From positions 1 through 20,545 of the forward strand of contig JAFGDV010000008.1 in the NCBI GenBank assembly GCA_016931955.1: 20,545 nucleotides of DNA, read 5' to 3'. Shown here piece by piece: positions 14,333 through 20,545 of the stretch; within the stretch, counting starts at the first letter, position 1, and every line of letters starts with the position of its first letter. The DNA comes from Candidatus Altarchaeota archaeon. Its GTDB lineage: Archaea > Altiarchaeota > Altiarchaeia > IMC4 > QMZM01. A program made the translations under genes and the position numbers. The notes beneath the pieces were generated by a model, which was not told the origin of the DNA, made no database searches, and was given only the letters and a program-made list of their open reading frames with translations.

Positions 14333-15823
14333 TTGTATGCTACCGTTGACTGGAACAGAGAGAATCTGATCAGGAGGTTTGAGGGGGAGGGTATGGTGTT
14401 GACATCCCACGCCTTCGACTGGATCATCTCGCACAAGATCAACCCAGAGGAGATCATCTCCGAGGCCAAGGATAAGGGTATCTGGCTCATCGCTGACGAG
14501 TTCCTTGAGGAGTTCCTTGACGGCCGGAGGGCGAAGCAGGAGGAAAAACCCCAGCTCGTGGAGGTTGAGAGGAAAAAACACATAGTATCAAAGGATATTG
14601 ACCCCCTGCTTAAGATCCACACGGAATCCGATGTCTCCGGTAGATCGACCTGTGAGGGAATCCTTGAAAACTTCGTCGAATACTTTAATGGGAAATACTC
14701 TAACTTGAGGAACATACTCAGGGAGAGAGAGATCCTGAAGGGCGCTGTACCCATCGAGGTCGCGAGAAAGAATAAGGGGGAAGACAACATGAGGGTTATC
14801 GCCATGGTCTCCGCTAAGAGGGAGAGCAAAAAAGGCTACCGTTTCCTTGACGTCGAAGACCCTACAGGAGAGCTCACCGTCCTCATCTCAGGCGACGACT
14901 CAAAGATGCAGCTGCTCTACGACCAGATCCTCCTTGACGAGGTCATAGGTATCATGGGCAGATTCAGCAACGACATCTTTGTCGCGAATGAGATTTTTCA
15001 ACCGGATCTTCCTCTCGACAATAAGGCAGCGACTGCCGACGAACCCGTCTATGTCGCCTTCATCTCGGACATCCACGTCGGCAGCTACCTTTTCCAGGAG
15101 AAGGAGTTCAACCACTTCATCGACTGCCTGAATCTGAAGGGCAACAACAACGACATCTTCGATAAAGTGAAATACGTCTTAGTTGCAGGAGACCTCGTTG
15201 ACGGCATCGGCGTCTACCCTAATCAGGAGAAGGAACTTTCTATTCCAGACATCTACAAGCAGTATGACTTCCTCGCCAGCCTCCTTGAAAGGGTTCCTGA
15301 CTATATCGAGATCGTCCTCGCCATGGGCAACCACGATGCTGTCCGCGGGGCTGAGCCTCAACCGAGGCTTGACAACGACATCGGGGCGCCGCTCTATGAC
15401 CTGCCTAATGTCCACGTCGTAGGCAACCCGGTGACGGTTTCACTCCATGGTGTCAGAACATTGATGTATCATGGGACCTCCCTTGACACCGTTATAGGTA
15501 ACTTGGCTTCCTGCACCTATTCTAAGCCCGAGACGGCGATGATAGAGTACTTGAAGAGGAGATACCTTGTGCCAGTCTACGGCAGCGACGTTATCTCCCC
15601 TGAGAGAGTCGACTATCTTACAATAAACTCGATCCCGGACATACTGCACTGCGGTCACGTCCACACTAACGGATATGCTATCTACCGCGGAGTGCGCATC
15701 ATAAACTCGGGAACCTGGCAGGGCCGAACAAAGTATCAGGAAGAGTTAGGCCATCTTCCGACGCCTGCACGGGTTCCGGTGATGAATCTACAGAATCTGG
15801 AGGTCTCTGTGATACACTTTTAA
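14333..15823 (+). CDS. polB: DNA polymerase D small subunit (DP1), 3'-5' exonuclease
   Basis: The 496-residue subunit of the replicative family D polymerase has an N-terminal helical region (about 1-70), a variable linker, an OB-fold (about 155-230, MRVIAMVSAKRES to NDIFVANEIF) and a calcineurin/Mre11-like phosphoesterase domain. Its metal motifs, numbered from TTG 14333, are SDIHVGS (D246, H248), GDLVDG (D287), GNHD (N333, H334, D335), the YHG histidine (H380) and GHVH (H442, H444). All are intact, so proofreading activity is expected. The start is probably TTG 14333 because of the preceding purine block; GTG 14324 would add three residues. The stop is followed after one base by the DP2 start. 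Confidence 0.95.
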   Translation: MYATVDWNRENLIRRFEGEGMVLTSHAFDWIISHKINPEEIISEAKDKGIWLIADEFLEEFLDGRRAKQEEKPQLVEVERKKHIVSKDIDPLLKIHTESDVSGRSTCEGILENFVEYFNGKYSNLRNILREREILKGAVPIEVARKNKGEDNMRVIAMVSAKRESKKGYRFLDVEDPTGELTVLISGDDSKMQLLYDQILLDEVIGIMGRFSNDIFVANEIFQPDLPLDNKAATADEPVYVAFISDIHVGSYLFQEKEFNHFIDCLNLKGNNNDIFDKVKYVLVAGDLVDGIGVYPNQEKELSIPDIYKQYDFLASLLERVPDYIEIVLAMGNHDAVRGAEPQPRLDNDIGAPLYDLPNVHVVGNPVTVSLHGVRTLMYHGTSLDTVIGNLASCTYSKPETAMIEYLKRRYLVPVYGSDVISPERVDYLTINSIPDILHCGHVHTNGYAIYRGVRIINSGTWQGRTKYQEELGHLPTPARVPVMNLQNLEVSVIHF

Positions 15824-15824
15824 G

Positions 15825-18800
15825 ATGGACTCCTACTTCAAGGAACTTGACGAGAAGATCAAGGAAACTTATCGTATAGCGGAGAAGGCCAGAGCCCTCG
15901 GCCTGGACCCATCCCTCAAGGTCGAAGCACTACCAGCTGGCGACCTCGCATCCAGGGTTGAGGGTCTCGTCGGCCCGGAGGGCATCGCTGAAAAGATCAA
16001 GGAGTATGGCAGAGACAATATTAAGGGCATAATCGACTTCGTCTTAGGGGATGTTTCTTCTCTACCAAGGAAGGCTCAGGAGCAGCGCATCGACCAGGCC
16101 CTGAGGACGGCCCTCGCAGTTATCACTGAGGGTGTGGTAGCCGCGCCCATCGAAGGCATCGCTCATGTGGCGATAAAAAGCAACCCCGATGGCTCAGACT
16201 ATCTCTCAGTGTATTTTTCCGGCCCCATCCGGAGCGCCGGCGGCACCGCTCAGGGATTGGCTGTCTTGTTTGCTGACTACTTGAGGAAGAAAGCCAATCT
16301 CCAAGAATACCGACCTACCAAGGATGAGGTTGAACGCTACCTGGAGGAGATCAAGATCTACCATGAGCGGGTAAGCCGACTACAGTATAAGCCTTCAGAT
16401 GACGACATCCGGGAGATCGTGAACCGCTGTCCTATCTGTGTCGACGGCGACCCTACGGAGAAAAGAGAGGTATCCATCCACCGCAACCTGCAGCGGATCG
16501 AGACCAACCGCATCAGGGGCGGCATGTGTCTTGTCATAGCTGAAGGCATCGCCCAGAAGGCTAAGAAGCTCCTTAACTATAACGAATTGTTCGGATTGGA
16601 CTGGGGCTGGCTTTCCTCTCTGGGAAAGCACGGCAGCGCAGATGAAGCCAAGAAGGGTGCAGCCTTCATGTCTGAGATAGTCGGCGGCCGACCTATCTTC
16701 GCTGAACCCTCAGCCAAGGGCGGCTTCCGTCTACGCTATGGCAGATCCCGCAGCTCCGGGATCGCTGCCAAATCCATACACCCTGCCGCGATGATCCTCC
16801 TCGACGGCTTTATCGCCACTGGAACACAGGTCAAGGTCGAACACCCCGGCAAGGGTTGCATCATCACTGAATGCGACACCATCGAGGGCCCCATCGTGAA
16901 ATTGAAGGATGGCTGCGTTGTCAGGGTAGAGAACAGAGAGCAGGCGCAATCCCTGAAAGACAATCTTGCGGAAATCCTCTTCCTGGGCGACATGCTCGTC
17001 ACCTACGGAGACTTCCTGCAGACCAATACCGCGTTATTGCCTGCCGGCTTCTGTGAAGAATGGTGGCTCCTCGAATTAGAGGATAAAAACGTTCCCCTCC
17101 CAGAGAAGATCCCTTCTCCAGAAGAAGCCGTCAACCTCTCCCTCACATACAAGGTTCCATTGCATCCTCGCTACACCTATCGCTGGAATGACCTCTCCTC
17201 TGATGATCTATCTGTGCTTGTTGACTGGCTCTCCTCCGGCGAAGTCGATAGTTTTTTAGTAATCGAAAACAACAACCCTGAAGCCAAGAGGGTCCTGGAA
17301 TGCCTCGGCGTACCCCACCGGGTGGAGGACAACAACGTAATCATCGAAGAATTCATTCCACTACTCTATTCCCTGGGCATCTTCGTTGATGGCAGAATAA
17401 ACACTGATAAGTTCTCCTCCCTGAAGGAATCCGGTAAAGAATCCGTCGTAGACTTCCTCAATTCTGTTTCTTCTTTGACTATTCGCCCTAAGTCGGGCTC
17501 ATATGTCGGCGCACGAATGGGACGCCCTGAAAAAGCCAGAGAAAGAAAGATGCAGCCTCCTGTGCATTCTCTCTTCCCTATTGGCTTGAATGGCGGCGCT
17601 GAACGTAATATCAGTCTCGCCGCTGGTAAGGGCTCTGTCTCCGTTGAAGTGGCTCGTTTTGAGTGCCCTAAATGCGGTCTTTCCTCTATTCACCCCATGT
17701 GTCCTCGCTGCAGTAAACCAGCTGTCCTGAAGAAGGTCTGCCCTTCCTGCGGCCGCCCAGTCGACACCCGCATGGATAAGTGCCCCAAGTGCAGGACTAC
17801 GTTGCAGGGTTGTGAGAAAAAGGACCTTAACCTTCAGGACATGTGGAGGTCCGCCGTCGAACGCGTCGGCTTTTCCCGCGACGTTAAAGGCGTCCAGGGT
17901 ATGATCTCCTTCTATAAGGTTCCTGAGCCCTTGGAGAAGGGCCTTCTCCGTTCCAAGTATGATGTCTTCGTCTTCAAGGATGGCTCGATCCGTTTCGACG
18001 CAACCGACGCCCCTCTCACTCATTTCCGTCCCAGGGAGGTTAATGTCTCAGTCGAGAAACTCGGGGAACTGGGCTACACCCGTGACTACCTTGGAAACGA
18101 CTTAGTCGATGAGGAGCAGCTTCTCGAGTTGAGGGTTCAAGATATTATTCTACCAGTGGAGGGCGCCTCTTATCTTCAGCGGGTTTCTTCCTTCATCGAT
18201 GAGCTCTTGACTAGATTCTATGGCCTCGAACCCTTCTATAATGTTTCCTCTCGTGATGATCTCTTAGGTCATCTTGTTGTTGGCTTGGCTCCTCACACCT
18301 CTGCTGCTATCACTGGCCGCATCATTGGTTTCTGTAACGCTAATGTCTGTTTTGCTCATCCCTTCTGGCATGCGGCTAAGCGCCGTAACGCCGACGGCGA
18401 CGAAGACTCTGTCATGTTGTTACTGGACGCATTGATCAATTTCTCCCGGATGTATTTGCCCGAGAAACGCGGCGGCAAGATGGATGCCCCTCTCGTGGTT
18501 ACCACCTTACTGGATCCTAGGGAGGTCGACGACGAAGCCCATAAGATCGAGGTCTGCAGTCGTTTTTCCCTGGATTTCTACAAGAAGACCTGGCTTAGGG
18601 TTAATCCCTCTGAAGTCGATGTCCCCATAGTGAATTCTTTCCTTGACTCTGATCCTTTTCACAGTATCTGTTTTTCTCATGACTCCTTTGACGTCTCCGG
18701 TCCCGTGACTGAGTCCAGGTATGTTCTCCTTGATTCTATGGAGGAGAAGGTTGATGCTCAGCTTCATGTCGCTGTTTTGTCTCGCGCCGTTAATGAGTCT

Positions 18801-19133
18801 ACTGTCGCCGAATTGGTGATCAACTCTCATTTTTTGAGGGACACGTATGGTAACTTGCGTGCTTTTTCTCGTCAGAAGTTCCGGTGCGTTAAATGTAATA
18901 AATCTTATAGGCGGGTTCCTCTCGTCGGTAAGTGCACTAAGTGCGGCGGCCGTCTTCTCCTCACCGTCACTGAGGGCAGCGTCCGCAAGTACTTGGACAT
19001 CAGCATCAACTTAGCGGATAAGTACTCTCACTCTGACTATTTGAAGCAGCGTCTCAGCCTACTGAACAGAGAGATCACGTCCGTCTTCACCAACGACCTG
19101 AATAAACAGGTCAGCTTATCCGACTTCATGTAG
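15825..19133 (+). CDS. polC: DNA polymerase D large subunit (DP2), catalytic
   Basis: The 1102-residue catalytic subunit has the double-psi beta-barrel polymerase motif NADGDED at 855-861, so D857 and D859 are the presumed metal ligands, followed by the KRGGKMDAP basic segment. The N-terminal segment SAGGTAQGLAV (about 135-145) is conserved in the family. A zinc region near 614-656 has four CxxC knuckles (614/617, 626/629, 639/642, 653/656), and a second pair lies at 1021/1024 and 1037/1040. The protein ends QVSLSDFM, which resembles a PCNA-interacting PIP box with Met in the last place. No intein interrupts it, unlike many archaeal DP2 genes. It follows DP1 by one base. Confidence 0.97.
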   Translation: MDSYFKELDEKIKETYRIAEKARALGLDPSLKVEALPAGDLASRVEGLVGPEGIAEKIKEYGRDNIKGIIDFVLGDVSSLPRKAQEQRIDQALRTALAVITEGVVAAPIEGIAHVAIKSNPDGSDYLSVYFSGPIRSAGGTAQGLAVLFADYLRKKANLQEYRPTKDEVERYLEEIKIYHERVSRLQYKPSDDDIREIVNRCPICVDGDPTEKREVSIHRNLQRIETNRIRGGMCLVIAEGIAQKAKKLLNYNELFGLDWGWLSSLGKHGSADEAKKGAAFMSEIVGGRPIFAEPSAKGGFRLRYGRSRSSGIAAKSIHPAAMILLDGFIATGTQVKVEHPGKGCIITECDTIEGPIVKLKDGCVVRVENREQAQSLKDNLAEILFLGDMLVTYGDFLQTNTALLPAGFCEEWWLLELEDKNVPLPEKIPSPEEAVNLSLTYKVPLHPRYTYRWNDLSSDDLSVLVDWLSSGEVDSFLVIENNNPEAKRVLECLGVPHRVEDNNVIIEEFIPLLYSLGIFVDGRINTDKFSSLKESGKESVVDFLNSVSSLTIRPKSGSYVGARMGRPEKARERKMQPPVHSLFPIGLNGGAERNISLAAGKGSVSVEVARFECPKCGLSSIHPMCPRCSKPAVLKKVCPSCGRPVDTRMDKCPKCRTTLQGCEKKDLNLQDMWRSAVERVGFSRDVKGVQGMISFYKVPEPLEKGLLRSKYDVFVFKDGSIRFDATDAPLTHFRPREVNVSVEKLGELGYTRDYLGNDLVDEEQLLELRVQDIILPVEGASYLQRVSSFIDELLTRFYGLEPFYNVSSRDDLLGHLVVGLAPHTSAAITGRIIGFCNANVCFAHPFWHAAKRRNADGDEDSVMLLLDALINFSRMYLPEKRGGKMDAPLVVTTLLDPREVDDEAHKIEVCSRFSLDFYKKTWLRVNPSEVDVPIVNSFLDSDPFHSICFSHDSFDVSGPVTESRYVLLDSMEEKVDAQLHVAVLSRAVNESTVAELVINSHFLRDTYGNLRAFSRQKFRCVKCNKSYRRVPLVGKCTKCGGRLLLTVTEGSVRKYLDISINLADKYSHSDYLKQRLSLLNREITSVFTNDLNKQVSLSDFM

Positions 19134-19152
19134 GGTTTTTTTGGTTCTCTTT
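19134..19152 (+). terminator. T-tract terminator after DP2
   Basis: A run of seven T (19136-19142) immediately follows the DP2 stop, then TTCTCTTTAT. U-rich tracts without a hairpin suffice for archaeal termination. Confidence 0.5.
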
Positions 19153-19156
19153 ATAG
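19150..19156 (+). promoter_or_regulatory. TATA-like box ahead of the ATPase remnant
   Basis: TTTATAG is centred about 25 bases before the ATG at 19178, the same spacing seen at the intact ATPase genes. The remnant may therefore still be transcribed. Confidence 0.35.
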
Positions 19157-19177
19157 TTGAATTACGAGCATATACTT

Positions 19178-19330
19178 ATGATTTCACTATTTTTGGATAG
19201 GGTGCTGGAGCTAGATTTTCTGGGTAAACTCTATGGAGGCGGTGAAGCTGGATTCATCGTCATCTACGGCAGGAGGAGAATCGCCCAAAAACTAAGAGAG
19301 ATTTGGAGGTGGTTTTTTGGGTTGCGTTGA
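19178..19330 (+). pseudogene. N-terminal remnant of a COG1672-type ATPase
   Basis: The 50-codon frame reads LFLDRVLELDFLGKLYGG, then FIVIYGRRRIAQKL and a stop. The next gene has the same layout at its N-terminus: FVDRADELANLERLW, then FVVVYGRRRIGKTEL. The P-loop Gly-Lys-Thr is destroyed by small changes just where the other copy reads GKT, and the rest of the ATPase is missing. It is a decayed, truncated relative of the downstream gene rather than a functional small protein. Confidence 0.7.
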
Positions 19331-19336
19331 CTGTTG

Positions 19337-19346
19337 TATTTAAATA
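19337..19346 (+). promoter_or_regulatory. TATA box of the right-hand ATPase
   Basis: TATTTAAATA ends 22 bases before ATG 19369. It is identical to the box before the ATPase at 229, and there too no Shine-Dalgarno sequence is present. Confidence 0.6.
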
Positions 19347-19368
19347 GTTATCTTTCCAGTAGTTTACT

Positions 19369-20545
19369 ATGCAGATAACTAAATTTGTTGACCGGGCGGA
19401 TGAGCTCGCTAACCTGGAGAGGCTATGGCAGAGAGGCCGGGCAGAGTTCGTCGTAGTCTACGGCCGGAGGAGAATCGGCAAAACCGAGTTGATTAAAAAG
19501 TTCATTGAAGACAAGCCATCAGTCTATTATCTTGCGAGGCTTGAGTCTGAGAAAGACCAATTAGATAGGCTTTCGCTGAGTTTGTCTGACTTCTTCGATG
19601 ACCCCGTGCTCCGGAAATCCCCACTGAGGTCATGGGATGCGGTTTTGGAGTATATTCTCCGGCAGAACCGTAGATTCGTCTTAGTATTCGACGAGTTCCC
19701 GAACATGGTGCTTTCTCCCCGTATTTTGTCTATTCTACAGGATTTCTGGGATGGGAGGCTGAAGAACTCGAAGGTGTTTATCATAGTCTGCGGGTCCTCG
19801 CTTTCCATGATGGACAAGTACGTATTCCAGTACAGGACGCCCCTCTACGGCAGAAGAACGCTGGACCTTAAACTGGATGATCTTTCTATGTCGGATGTTT
19901 GCGAGTTTTTTCCCTCCCATAGCGTGGAGAAGGTTGCTAGGATATACGCTGTTCTTGGGGGGACGCCTGCCTACCTCCTTGAGTACTCCAGCAGCTTGGA
20001 TGAGACTATAGGGAATATTGTCTTTAAGAGGAGTTTCCTCTACAGGGAGCCTGAATTCGTCCTGAGAGAGGAAGTCAATGAGCCAAGGTATTTTATGTCT
20101 ATTCTGCATGCTGTGTCGGTGGGAAAGAATAGGGTGAATGAGATCGTAGACCTGACGGGTTTAGATAAGGGCGTCGTCGGCAAGTACCTCTCAATACTGC
20201 AGGATCTTGACCTTGTGAGGCGGGAGGTTTCGGTTACTGAGAACTGGAAGACTCGGAAGAGTATCTACTCCATAAAGAATAACTTCTTCCGGTTCTGGTT
20301 TAGGTTCATATACTCGAACCTGCAGGAAATCGAGAGGAATCCTGAAAGCGTATTCTCCTCCCTTAAGAGAGACTTTAATCCCTACCTTGGCCTGGTATTC
20401 GAAGGCGTCGCTGAGGAGCTGCTCTATAGAGAGAAGCTGCCTTTTTCCTTGTCGAAGATTGGCCGCTGGTGGCATAGGGATTTGGAAATTGACTTGGTTG
20501 CCTTAGGCCGGAAGGAGGCAGCCTTCTTCGAAGTCAAATGGAGTG
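19369..20545 (+). CDS. Archaeal ATPase, COG1672 type with DUF234 nuclease-like C-terminus (cut by window edge)
   Basis: The 392 codons visible run off the right edge with no stop. The P-loop is YGRRRIGKTE (31-40) and Walker B is FVLVFDEF (D108, E109). The VCGSSLSMM sensor region, the YGRR segment and a winged-helix-like part (VNEIVDLTGLDKGVVGKYLSIL) follow. The end reads EIDLVA at 373-378 and FFEVKWS at 386-392, which is the E-x-D and E-x-K of a DUF234/PD-(D/E)xK-like domain. These ATPases are abundant in archaea and their role is not settled. It is a different family from the DUF4143-type pair at the left of the window. Only a short C-terminal piece is likely missing. Confidence 0.88.
   Translation, partial: MQITKFVDRADELANLERLWQRGRAEFVVVYGRRRIGKTELIKKFIEDKPSVYYLARLESEKDQLDRLSLSLSDFFDDPVLRKSPLRSWDAVLEYILRQNRRFVLVFDEFPNMVLSPRILSILQDFWDGRLKNSKVFIIVCGSSLSMMDKYVFQYRTPLYGRRTLDLKLDDLSMSDVCEFFPSHSVEKVARIYAVLGGTPAYLLEYSSSLDETIGNIVFKRSFLYREPEFVLREEVNEPRYFMSILHAVSVGKNRVNEIVDLTGLDKGVVGKYLSILQDLDLVRREVSVTENWKTRKSIYSIKNNFFRFWFRFIYSNLQEIERNPESVFSSLKRDFNPYLGLVFEGVAEELLYREKLPFSLSKIGRWWHRDLEIDLVALGRKEAAFFEVKWS

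Noticed and set aside
15825-19133. Intein in DP2
   Set aside because: The frame reads through all conserved polymerase blocks without any intein-like insertion.

Overview
The window is archaeal chromosomal DNA. It encodes both subunits of the archaea-specific family D DNA polymerase (DP1 and DP2) in tandem. It also has archaeal TATA boxes 22-30 bases ahead of apparently leaderless starts, two small dockerin proteins with PEF-CTERM-type sorting tails, and two families of archaeal AAA-type ATPases with C-terminal nuclease-like domains. PolD points to a euryarchaeal-type or DPANN/Altiarchaeal-type lineage. I cannot name the genus.

Layout. (1) 1-2750: an ATPase island. One intact DUF4143-type ATPase (229-1527) is flanked by copies of a ~70-base direct repeat. 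It converges on a second ATPase (1678-2700) broken by an amber codon at position 9. (2) 2816-3205: a small secreted dockerin protein with a PEF-CTERM-like tail. (3) 3326-8226: a surface-protein island. A tight four-gene minus-strand lipoprotein operon (6925 down to 3326) lies opposite a two-gene plus-strand operon (6995-8226). Four of the six products share an unusual cysteine-spaced helical repeat (C-x13-C), and a fifth is about 17% cysteine. (4) 8233-13367: pyrimidine synthesis on the minus strand. The order of transcription is pyrD, a PP2C-type protein phosphatase, pyrK, pyrC, then (after a second dockerin/PEF-CTERM gene) pyrF. (5) 13403-19133: a plus-strand operon of a short phosphoglycerate-dehydrogenase-like gene, DP1 and DP2. 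(6) 19134-20545: a decayed 50-codon ATPase remnant, then a COG1672/DUF234-type ATPase running off the right edge.

How the genes work together. PyrD (class 1B, catalytic Cys) and PyrK form the NAD-linked dihydroorotate dehydrogenase. PyrC makes its substrate and PyrF makes UMP at the end of the pathway; pyrA, pyrB and pyrE homologues are not in the window. The PP2C phosphatase overlaps both pyrD and pyrK, so it is almost certainly co-translated with them, which suggests a regulatory link not obvious from the pathway. DP1 and DP2 form the replicative PolD.

The most unusual part is the lipoprotein island: a set of co-expressed, membrane-anchored, disulfide-rich repeat proteins plus a large PKD-containing lipoprotein. 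I recognise no described system there. Several starts were moved from the longest open frame because a strong ribosome-binding site or a TATA position decides them (6995, 9419, 11757, 13403, 14333). I see no tRNA, rRNA, CRISPR array, insertion sequence or intein.
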